Assembly: GCA_014529385.2 (NCBI GenBank)
Contig: CM043963.1
Span: 71,502,412-71,566,411, forward strand
Source of the DNA: Adiantum capillus-veneris
Taxonomy: Eukaryota; Streptophyta; Polypodiopsida; Polypodiales; Pteridaceae
Reading direction: 5' to 3'
Length of the DNA stretch: 64,000 bases
Part shown: positions 23,180-32,433 of the stretch, piece by piece
Layout of the letters: each line of letters starts with the position of its first letter
Numbering within the stretch: position 1 is the stretch's first letter
Position numbers and translations under genes: made by a program
The notes under the pieces: model-generated
The model's input: the letters and a program-made list of their open reading frames with translations, nothing else
The model's database searches: none
What the model was told of the DNA's origin: nothing

Positions 23180-23886
23180 TAAAGCCATTAAGAAAAAAAG
23201 CCCCAACCAAGGGTGGTGGGCTCCCACCAAGAATCCTTTGCCCTCTTCCATTTGAATGGCCTCCTCCTAATTTCTTTGCCGAGAGTCACTTTGAGAGCCT
23301 GGCCGCCTCTGCACCTTTACTAGGCCTCACACTGAATGCATTTTTGGCACTTGGCCTTCTTTCCTTGCGTGCCATTAACCTTTCTGGTCCGTGGTAGTCT
23401 CGACTCGAGCCGTTGCCTTAGTCAATAGGCTATGCACTATGCATAAGAAGCACAGAGAGAATCCTTGAGGTGGGTGTAGAGCCGTGCGAGAAGGTGAGCA
23501 TTGGATCGCCATCGTCATTCATCAAGATGCTTGAATTTGAGCTTCAAAGAGTGCTAATCCTGAGAGCAGACCTGTCCTAATGAACTCCTCTTTTGAAGCT
23601 TGCACTCAGACCGGTCCTAATGAACTCCTCTTTTGAAGCGTGCACTCAGATACGCTTCAATACTTGCATGAGATTCACGGAAAGTGATCAATATAGAGCT
23701 ATTTGGCTTTTAGATGCATTGGCCGAGGAAAATCTACCATCCATCATCTTTACCCAACCCTCTAGTTGAGCATTCATGCTCAACAATAGCAAAACCTAGG
23801 CAACAAAATTTGGTAGCAACACAAGCCCCACGATGGACTATATCAAAGCCAAAACCATGAACAGGAGATATATACAAACCGCCATA
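23180..23886 (-). other. Element D 3' non-coding part
   Basis: Paralogous to 37960-38600. It contains a 40-bp near-perfect tandem duplication at 23571-23610 and 23611-23650 that is single in the other copy (about 38352-38395). No frame of note is seen. Confidence 0.5.
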
Positions 23887-25074
23887 TCACATTCCATCAT
23901 GGAGGGCCGCCTGGATCAAAGGGAAAGCTCCAAACTTCCCAACTTGAAGACTGGCTTCCATCTGGATCCCAAACAAATTGAGCATTCTCTTCAAGCTTGT
24001 ACCTTTAACATGAAGATCTGGAACCAAAATACAAGGGGATAGACAAGGTGTGCATGCCTTAGAACGGGTCCGTGGGCCCACATAAGCCAAACAGCACTCC
24101 AAAGCTTGGGAAACTCTTGTCACACCATCATGATCAGGAGCGGTACCTTTCAAAAGGTACTGAAAAGCATGCATCCCCACAGAGAGGCATACGAATCCCT
24201 TAAGGATATCAGAGGCATCCGCATAAGCCAACAGCTCCCTTGGAACATCTGTGACCAACTCAAGAGGAACTCCCTCATCAAGCAAACGATCTAGATCCTC
24301 ATAAGTAACTTCTTCAAGCATACTAGTATCAAAGGGAGAAGAAGGAGGTACATAATCACCCTCTTCTGATAAGAGACTGTCAAAAAAACTAATATCATCA
24401 CCTTCAAAAGCACAATCACTTTGAGAGTGCATATCTTGCTCGAGAGAGACCTCCTCCCGATTGACCTCCTCTGCCTCCCAAGTGCCCAAAGTAGTATCAT
24501 TTAACACTTGTTGCTGCATCTCTTGCCTCTCTGGCTCCTACACATGAGACATGCTTCTCATAGCCTCGATCCTTTGAAGAGCCTTGTCGACATAAACCTG
24601 CTGGGAGGGATACATCAAAACATTCGGTTCATCAAAATCCCATTCCTCATCCAAAGACTTGCTATTCGGCGTATCCAAAGCCTCTAATATGGCAAAAGGA
24701 CCAACCAAGCCCTCATTTGCAGACTCATGTGCAAACACTTCTTCCTCTTCAACAGAGACTGCATCTGCTACAGCCTCAAGCTCTATTACCACTTGTTCGT
24801 CGTTAGTGGATAAATGCCCAACCCCTTGCTCTGGCAGAGCTTCTACCACCTGGCAAGCCAATCTCTCCTCCTCTGATTGCACTGGCTCAACCACCACATC
24901 ATCAGCTAAGGAATAAAAGAATTCATCCCATACCTTTTTAGACTCCAAGTCGGCATCATTATTACGTAGAGGGAAAATCTTATTGTCCTTGACACATGAT
25001 GACCCGCACTCCAAGGCTGCATCTCCATCAGTTCCCACAAAGTCTGCTACAGGAGATAGCTCTCCCACGGCCAC
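23887..25074 (-). pseudogene. Element D acidic protein of unknown function
   Basis: Two successive minus-strand frames, 25074-24538 (178 aa) and 24519-23887 (210 aa), join with a single stop between them. The first is strongly acidic (EEERLACQVVEALPEQGVG, VIELEAVADAVSVEEEEV, LDEEWDFDEPNVLM). The second has FDTSMLEEVTYEDLDRLLDE, LVTDVPRELLAYADASDIL and a hydrophobic GFVCLSVGMHAFQYLL. A diverged copy with the same order of blocks lies at 38601-39746. I recognise no known domain. It continues from the gag-like N-terminus at 25600. It could be a fast-evolving gag or an accessory retroelement protein. Confidence 0.5.
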
Positions 25075-25267
25075 ACACCGGCTCTGGAACTAGATGCACC
25101 TCCCCGTGATGTTGATCATAGCAAGGCTGCCCACCCTCTTGTTTTGGAAAACGAGCTTCTGATACCTCCTAGAAATCTTCCGTTGAACTGGATACACCAT
25201 TTGGATATAGACCATCCACTTCATTGTCCTGCTCACCTATAGTATGCACTTCATTGAATACTCCATC

Positions 25268-25740
25268 TTAAAGTTCGCTAGAGATCCCAAAATCCTCCGC
25301 AATTATGGAGCTTTTGTCACTTTGATCAGCCATAGATTCACTTGCATATTTGCTACTGGTAGAGTTCGACGACTCTTCAATGTCAAAGACCGATGCTTCA
25401 TTGGTGGTTAATCCCATGAGCCTCCTTTGATCCTCACAAAATGCCCTAAGTAGGCCCAACTTTATTTGGTACCAACTCCTTTGTTCTGTTGCTGAGAGGC
25501 TACAGTAGATCCTCCATGCGGCTCCACAAAGCCCTTGCCAAGCATAATTTACCTTTTTTTTGTCTGTGTGGATCTGCAACTCCTCCATCTCTAGCTCCAC
25601 AAGCCATATCCACGGTCGGATCCTCTGCCCGGGTTCTTAGCCAAACCACCTCTCAATCCTTGAGTACGCCATTTGCAACACCTTGGCCTTTAAAACTTTA
25701 GCACGATTGGAGTTATCCTTGGAATTGCCCTTCAAGGCTT
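25268..25740 (-). pseudogene. Element D gag-like N-terminus
   Basis: Minus-strand translation from about 25740 gives RAKVLKAKVLQMAYSRIERW, a stop, then GQRIRPWIWLVELEMEEL, VNYAWQGLCGAAWRIYCSLS, and FCEDQRRLMGLTTNEASV. It starts about 50 bp after the PBS-like site, where gag should be. It ends at a stop at 25268 and the acidic protein follows. It has helix-rich, Trp-containing segments reminiscent of a capsid, but no named family is assigned. Confidence 0.5.
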
Positions 25741-25797
25741 ATCTGGGAACTTTACAATGCTTAAAAATACCCATTCCCCAGCGGGATCACTAGAAGA

Positions 25798-26261
25798 TGA
25801 TGGTGCTCAGGCAAACACCACCCCAACACAATCCTCACTCTCTTTCCCGTAGCTCAAATGCACACATTGGCCGATTCTTTGAGATGAAACCCCTCTAGAA
25901 AACATGCCTCGTAGCCCTTCCACTTCTTTGTTTTTGAACTATCTCAATCCCATTGGGGCTCGTCTCTTCTGCTTCTTGACCTTGGTGAGGGGTTACCCTT
26001 CCAATATTGAGTTCCCACACTTCCTCTCATGAGCGAGCTGCCTCCCCTCTTTACTTCTTGGCGGCTTCACCACCCCTTGAGACAGTGCCCCCTCCTTCTC
26101 CCTTGGACACCCCTTTGAGGGCTCCCTACTGAGCTTGTCTCTAATATCCCTCGCTCTCTCTGAGCCTGTCCTTGAGAGCCTCCTGCTGAGCTCGTCAGAT
26201 GGATTCCCCCCTTCCGCCTGCAGCTCATATCCCTCTCTTTGGCTGCCCCTCTCCTCGGCTT

Positions 26262-26299
<38 letters not shown>

Positions 26300-26790
26300 C
26301 TTACGAACTGCGGCCTCTCGGCCCCCTCTACATGGCCCCTGCTGCGTCTCCCAACTGAGCTCCTCCTCCTAAAATGGTCTTACTCGGTGTAGCTCTCTGA
26401 AAGGCGCTCACGATGAGCTTTCCCTCATTCTCTAATTTTGGCCTCAGGATGCAACATGGCAGCCCGTTTCCCTCCTGTAGCTCTGATCTCTTTCACCTCT
26501 CTTGGCACCTCGCTCTTAATCATCACCCCTTGTAGGTCTTGAACTCGTGGAGCTCGTCTCACGCCCTTGGTGGTGCTCAGCGTGCTCCCTTCTTGTTCGC
26601 TAGCTCCAGCCTGAGTACAATTCTGCTTGGTGCTTCCTCCTTTTATAGGCTTCTGCAAGTGGGAGCCTTCCGAATGGCTTCCATGGTCAGCACGGCGCCG
26701 CCCTTCCTCTCTTACACCCACACACGGGCTCTCCCTGCTGGTGGCGGCCCGCGTGCAAACCCATTTCCTCTGTAGACTTTGTTAAAAATT
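25798..26790 (-). repeat. Right LTR of element D
   Basis: Begins TGATGGTGCTCAGGCAAACACC and matches the left LTR with substitutions and lacks about 200 bp of it. It includes a (TC)n run at about 26265-26296. The outer end is uncertain; matching fades after about 26790. Confidence 0.6.
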
Positions 26791-27050
26791 ATTTTTGGCC
26801 TGCCCCAAAGGGGGGAGGCTTTAGTGATGGTTTCCCTTTTTGCTAATGAAAAAGAGAAGATTAATTTTTAAAAAATATGCAGGCCAAAAAGAGGTTGAAA
26901 AATAAAACAATTTTTCATTGGTTGGAACAGATGAAAGATACTTGTTACGAGCACAAGTAAATATATTCGCATCCACGTTAAATCATGAAAAGGTGACTTA
27001 TAAAATATGTATGATTAATTGACTAGGTATGGGAGGTCGGGGCCCAATTA

Positions 27051-27111
<61 letters not shown>

Positions 27112-27219
27112 CGTAGACAAATCTCAATCTTTCTTGCTGACGTGTGAACAGACTGCATGCCGCGATAGCACGCTTTCAAACCCCCTGCAATGTGAGGTGG
27201 ATCTGATCGGGAGCACACA

Positions 27220-27287
<68 letters not shown>

Positions 27288-27474
27288 CATCAGTAGCGTA
27301 GTGCTTGAAGGTCATCTGCACAGGTCTTGGCTTTTGCTGCTCCATCGACTTGAAAATGCCCACACGTGCTTGCACTGAATGTGCACGGGTTTTATTAGAG
27401 CAGTTGGTATTGGCAATGTAATATTTTTGGCCTATTAATTATTATATCTCACGATCATCATTTGTTCGTGTTCA

Positions 27475-27528
<54 letters not shown>

Positions 27529-27557
27529 CGTGAACCCTAGGAACTTGGAAGTTCTGT
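26791..27557. repeat. Gene-free stretch with three (TC)n tracts
   Basis: CT runs lie at about 27053-27108, 27222-27284 and 27478-27523, separated by 115-195 bp of unrelated sequence. All ORFs here are dinucleotide artefacts. Confidence 0.8.
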
Positions 27558-28334
27558 GTGCATGCAAGGGGGCGGAACGGGCGAGGGGACATATCTTACA
27601 ATGCAATACGAGATAGAGAGAGTGAGAGAGAGATGGCCGACTTTGTTGAGTTAGGCTTGACAAAAACAAAAGAGAAGAGCTGGACGTGTCTAGCTCCTGA
27701 AGAGCTGATCCATCCTCGTCTTTCACATAATGGTTCTCATCATCAATGTAATCGCTATTTCCTGGTCACCTTCTTTGAGTTGAGAAAGCCCATGGAGTAC
27801 TAAGAGGAATTAGTCTTCATGGAAAAGCTGAGCTTTGCCTATCAGCAAGAGGGGCGAACGATGACGATGAGTTTGGAGAACTGGTGTTTAAGATTCTGGG
27901 AAGTTGATCCGTCATAGTTGATCAAGGGGAGAGTGGGAGAGCACAAGGGAATGATGAAATACTTGTACGAGCATAGTAGAGGGATGGGCCATGTGTAGAA
28001 AGCAAGCACTGAGCGAACGACACTAAATTGCAAAGGCTGGAGGCAACCATGAACATATTTAGCTTTGGGCGGATCCTCTCTCGAGGTTGGAGTTGAAAGA
28101 GGTGAAGTTGCCCTGAGAATGTCATGTGGGGCATGTGAGGTGGGTTGCGGTCATCTATTTTGGAGAGTTGCCGAGAAAGGACCCGGAGATTTTGGTGAAG
28201 GCAACCATAATGCTAGCGCAAACAGGACCAACAATAGTGATATTAATCATGAGGTGAAGCCTGTGTGGCAGAGTTTGGTGGATGGTGAATTACTTTACAA
28301 GTCGATTGTTGACAACCTCGTTGGCTACTGGTGA
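27558..28334 (+). other. Unrecognised coding-like stretch
   Basis: Plus-strand frames 27558-27803 and 28065-28334, with an open piece between, give EKLSFAYQQEGRTMTMSLEN, MMKYLYEHSRGMGHV and SCGACEVGCGHLFWRVAEKG. They are separated by stops. No domain is recognised; it may be a decayed gene. Confidence 0.25.
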
Positions 28335-30205
28335 GAACTTTAGTGTTGCATTGCGACAAGATGATTATAACACGCGCAACGCAGAATTTTCTTTTAGGAT
28401 GCCACTGATCTCATAGCTAGCCCTACAAGATGGTATGGTCGGACACCCTTAGGTAGTGCGAATTTACTCTACGTATCTCTTATTGGGTAAGGTAAGCTTA
28501 ACGGTGAGACTTGAGTGTATCTGTCTCATCCTAGCCATCCCACAATGCTTTTATGTAGATGGATAAGATTTCTTCTAGAGGTTCAGTAATGTTCAAGCTT
28601 TGATTCCCTATGGCAACCTTAATCTTCACTATAAACTTCTACATGTTGCACTCGACCACGCTCACGATCATGCACCATTGTCTCATATACTTATATGTTG
28701 TCCTGCAAGATTGGGCAGAGATTCCAGACGTCTCTTTTGTATGCTCTCTCTCACAAAACGGAGGTTTTATCTGAAGTTGCCTCACTTCACGCCTCATATC
28801 CCTCCCTCTTGACAAACGCCTGTCTTCCCACTCTTGCCGTACTGCAAATCTTCCCTCCGGCTCATGACATCTTGGAGCCTTGCCTTGCTGTGCTCAACTT
28901 AGAGAGCAACTAGACGTCAAGCTATGCACGTTAATCCTCTCCATCCTTGCATGAGATTGAGAAAAGGCTCACCTTCTTGCTTTTCTTGCGTGCATTATCA
29001 TGCAATTTGGCATCATAAAAAAACACACAAGGTTGCAGGCTCGCTGTGTAGGGTGGACAAGCTGGCAAACTAGGGCCGACATGACTTAGAAAATGGATGT
29101 GGACAGTTGCTTGCTGCCAGTGGGCGAACACCCGAGCGGCTGCCCAATGTGGCTGACGCAGTCAGTTGGTGCTACTCGAGGCACTGATAATGCCATTATG
29201 CCACTTCCACTCTTTCGTTCTTAGATAGGAGCACAACTTTCATTTTTGAAGTTAATACCTTGCTGGTACTTCTCATCCATGAAGGTATCACCTTTCAACA
29301 TAGAACTTGGAGCTTAGTTCTCCTGGTCCTGAAAAGGCTTCATTTCTCGTCCATTAAATCTCTACATTTTACGCACTTCCAGTGTTCGGGAAAAATCATT
29401 TTTTCAAACATACAAAATTTCTTTTCTTGATTTGTCAAGAGGAAATTTCACTATTTTTGTCTATTTTTGTCAAGAGGGTTTTTACACTATTTTTGTCTAT
29501 TTTGGGGCAGAATTTCTCCTTTCCCCCTTGCCCTCAACCAACATTTTTAAAATTGAAAACGTCACGACATTAAGCTAAGACATGAACATTGGGCACTTCT
29601 TACACAACATATTTTGAGATGATGAAACTGTTTTATCTACTTGAGCACTTGTGGTAGAGAGTGACCTTATTTCTCCAAGGAGCTTGCAATCAATGCCATT
29701 CCAATTCTTCTAATGATGATGACACGTATGCATCTTCAACTTTCCCATAGCAAGTTGTGAAACATTATCATCCTTTGAAACTATTGAAATTGACAATCCC
29801 CTCTCTTCAAAAGGCTCACTCACAAGTTCACACAATGGTGAGATCAAAATATCGTCCACGAGATGATCTGCCATCATCCTCTGACAAGAACAAGGAACCC
29901 CAAGTATTAAAGTTCTCCTTCCTTGGCTATGGTGTAGAGAAGGGCAGAAAACTTACCTTCATCAACTTGTCCATACTTGCATTAAATTTCATGGCGGGAC
30001 AGTTCCTTCAAGAGATTATCAATCCTCCTTAAGTTGCAAAAGGAAGAAATTCATGACTCTTCTATGACTGATGCAAGATATGTAAAACATGTAAATCGTA
30101 AGAAGGTTGCATCCTAGCACTATGTTGCAACGTCCATAGCCAATCTTCATGTAGTTACTAGTCACTTGCACTAGAATAGCTAGTCATATCAACTTTGTGC
30201 ATTGC
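28335..30205. other. No gene recognised; left flank of the CACTA element
   Basis: Only short frames are seen, the longest sensible one at 29757-30032 (91 aa, plus strand, MVRSKYRPRDDLPSSSDKNK then FMAGQFLQEIINPP), without a known domain. Three TTTTTGTCTATTTTxG repeats lie near 29440-29510. Confidence 0.4.
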
Positions 30206-30217
30206 CACTACAAGAGG
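30206..30217 (+). repeat. CACTA left terminal inverted repeat
   Basis: CACTACAAGAGG, matched exactly in inverse at 37839-37850. The preceding TGC is the target duplication. Confidence 0.95.
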
Positions 30218-30227
30218 CTATTCATAT

Positions 30228-30340
30228 TAGCGACGCTCACACAACGACGCTCAAAAAAAAAATTCCCGGCGTCGCTATGAGCGTTGCAAATTTACAAAGA
30301 AATTTGCGACGCTCATAGCGACGCCGGCTGGGCTAAAAAA
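30228..30340. repeat. CACTA left subterminal repeats
   Basis: GCGACGCT / GCGTCGCTATGAGCG in both orientations, including a near-palindrome around 30268-30328 (GCGTCGCTATGAGCG ... CGCTCATAGCGACGC). These are likely transposase-binding sites. Confidence 0.8.
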
Positions 30341-30419
30341 ATAACCGAGCGCGCCCAAAAACTCAGATCTCAGATCTGAGTTTTTCGACGCCCTCAAGCA
30401 AGGAGCAGGTAATGCTCTT

Positions 30420-30420
30420 C

Positions 30421-30462
<42 letters not shown>

Positions 30463-30467
30463 CTTCT

Positions 30468-30511
<44 letters not shown>

Positions 30512-30573
30512 AGAGGAAGGAGAGCCAGGTATGCTCCTTCCCTCTCCTCATTCTCATGTTCCCTTCCCCTCTT

Positions 30574-30606
<33 letters not shown>

Positions 30607-30625
30607 TACACACACACATAGTGTT

Positions 30626-30670
<45 letters not shown>
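30420..30670. repeat. Compound microsatellite (TC)n-(CA)n-(TC)n-(CA)n-(GA)n
   Basis: Alternating dinucleotide runs inside the CACTA 5' region, with the GA run at about 30629-30680. All ORFs here are artefacts. Confidence 0.95.
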
Positions 30671-30685
<15 letters not shown>

Positions 30686-30722
30686 AACATAAACAAAAAC
30701 GCACACACACATACATAAACAA

Positions 30723-30915
30723 AGAATGCACACACACATTGAGAGAGGAAAAGAGAGAGAGAGCATGCATAAACAAAAAACGCACGCATTGAGAGAGGAA
30801 AAGAGAGAGAGAACATGCATAAACAAAAAACGCACACATTGAGAGAGGAAAAGAGAGAGAAAACATGCATACGATCCAAAAAAATGCACACACATTGAGA
30901 GAGAAAGAGAGAGAA
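30723..30915. repeat. Minisatellite, unit about 57 bp
   Basis: The unit CACATTGAGAGAGGAAAAG...AGCATGCATAAACAAAAAACG repeats about 3.5 times, with the last unit degenerate (ATACGATCC inserted). Confidence 0.85.
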
Positions 30916-31096
30916 ACTAATTTAACGTCGTAGGAAACTAATTAAAATTAAAAGACCTAAAGATCTAGCCGACGAGGAGTTGAACTCAAGACCTATTATT
31001 CAAGAGGGAAATGCATAATCAATCTATCATACTTGGCATGGGTGATAGAAAGGTTATACCATTTATCTCTTTTTATTGGCACACACATCCACACAC

Positions 31097-31301
31097 GCGC
31101 ACACACACAAGAAGAAGAGAGTTATAACGTCGTAGGAAACTATCCTAAAAGACGTTAAAGATTAGGTTAGATGTAGACTTACGTTAAATTAGATTTAGGT
31201 TTATTTAAGTTAAATTAAACTAGATTTAGGTTTATTTTTAACTAGATTTACGTTTATTTACGCTAGATTTAAATTTACGTTATATTAGATTAGATTTAGG
31301 T
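31097..31301 (+). repeat. Direct repeat in CACTA 5' region, left copy
   Basis: AAGAAGAAGAGAGTTxTAACG, GTCGTAGGAAACTATCC, AGACGTTAAAGATTAGGTTAG and TTAGATTTAGGTTTA recur in order at 31871-32000. The repeats bracket the captured HIPP fragment. Confidence 0.85.
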
Positions 31302-31308
31302 CTCCATA

Positions 31309-31662
31309 GACTGCGATGCCTGCATGAAGCGGGTGAAGAAAGCCCTCAATGGAATATAGGGTATTGCTGCCTTCACTCATGGTGGGCTCCGTCGATCCAA
31401 AAGTACTGGTGAAATGTCTTCAGAAGATAGGGAAGAAGGTGGATCTTCAGGGCGGCAAGAGTCACTACATCTCCGACACAATGACCATCTAGACAACCTC
31501 TAGTCATTCAACAGCAACTTCAAAGTTAGTAACAAGAGCAAGAACAATCTAAAGGGCCAATTGCTGTCGTCACATGTGGATGGAGATGAGGCAGCGTCAC
31601 CGCCGGAAGTTAACTCTCACATCTTTAGTGATGAGAATGCCAACTCTTGCCGAGTTATGTGA
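31309..31662 (+). pseudogene. Captured HIPP-type heavy-metal-associated gene fragment
   Basis: Heavy-metal-associated isoprenylated plant proteins bind metal through an HMA domain and are membrane-anchored by C-terminal farnesylation. Here DCDACMKRVKKALNGI (31309-31356; CxxC metal motif) is followed by a stop, then in the +1 frame VDPKVLVKCLQKIGKKVDL (from 31391), which is the second half of an HMA domain. The first frame resumes to end HIFSDENANSCRVM at a TGA at 31660-31662: a CaaX prenylation box preceded by the FSDENxN motif typical of HIPP C-termini. Internal stops and a frame change make it a pseudogene. It lies within the CACTA element, between direct repeats and upstream of the transposase, so it was presumably acquired from a host locus. 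No introns are seen. Confidence 0.82.
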
Positions 31663-31741
31663 AAAATTATGTGTTAAATCAGTTTTAAGGTTCTTATAAT
31701 CCCTGTTAGTTTAGTTCTTTGTTTTTAATATAACATAATTT

Positions 31742-31793
31742 ACGTTAGATTTAGATTTATGTTATATTAGATTAGACTTAGGTTTATTTAGGT

Positions 31794-31871
<78 letters not shown>

Positions 31872-32000
31872 GAAGAAGAGAGTTTTAACGTCGTAGGAAA
31901 CTATCCCAAAAGACGTTAAAGATTAGGTTAGATGTAGACTTACGTTAAATTAGATTTAGGTTTATTTTTAGTTAGATTTACGTTTATTTAGATTTATGCT
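31742..32000 (+). repeat. Direct repeat in CACTA 5' region, right copy, with (CA)n
   Basis: Contains a (CA)n run at 31798-31871 followed by the second copy of the 31097 repeat. TTATATTAGATTAGAxTTAGG also occurs on both sides of the HIPP fragment (31281-31300 and 31763-31782). Confidence 0.85.
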
Positions 32001-32303
32001 TATTTACGTTAGATCGAGTCCACGCAAGAATTACTTACGGTTTAGGGTTTAGAGTTAGACGAACAGTGAAAAGATCTACTGTGAAAAGATGTTAAGATGC
32101 TGTGAAGTGCTACAGCTAGAGAAGAGGCAAAGGGGTTTTGTCCACTACATGCAGTATCATGTAGACGTGGGTGTGTAGATTTCTTGTACCCACAAATATA
32201 GGTATTGACCAATAAAGACGAGATTATAACCCGGTGGTTCTGATCTCCGTGCACCTCTAGACCGAGGTGTGCGGGGATTGGACATGACTAGAGAATGTGA
32301 GGT

Positions 32304-32305
<2 letters not shown>

Positions 32306-32369
<64 letters not shown>
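32306..32369. repeat. (GA)n microsatellite
   Basis: GA run of about 64 bp, 65 bp upstream of the transposase start codon; it may lie in the promoter or 5' UTR. Confidence 0.97.
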
Positions 32370-32371
<2 letters not shown>

Positions 32372-32433
32372 GACGAAGAATGCCAATAGAATATTAAATT
32401 TGTTGTCCAGGTTATAAGATTTTTATCCTCATT

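Larger units (their letters stand above)
21290..26790 (-). mobile_element. LTR element D with a tandem LTR-internal-LTR-internal layout
   Basis: Two direct repeats, 21966-about 23150 and 25798-about 26790, act as LTRs. Each is followed leftward (minus-strand downstream) by a PBS-like site and the same gag-like coding start. The internal region 23180-25797 encodes a long acidic protein. Because a second coding start (21290-21940) lies beyond the left LTR, the structure is LTR-internal-LTR-partial internal, as unequal recombination between adjacent copies would give. No protease, reverse transcriptase or integrase is seen in any copy, so it appears non-autonomous. Confidence 0.6.

Noticed and set aside
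22542-23255. Many overlapping ORFs of 60-120 aa on both strands
   Set aside because: The region is the TC-rich left LTR of element D; the same frames are broken in the right LTR at 25900-26750.
30394-30895. Overlapping minus-strand ORFs of 99-165 aa in the CACTA 5' region
   Set aside because: They are built from CA/TC/GA microsatellites and the 57-bp minisatellite.
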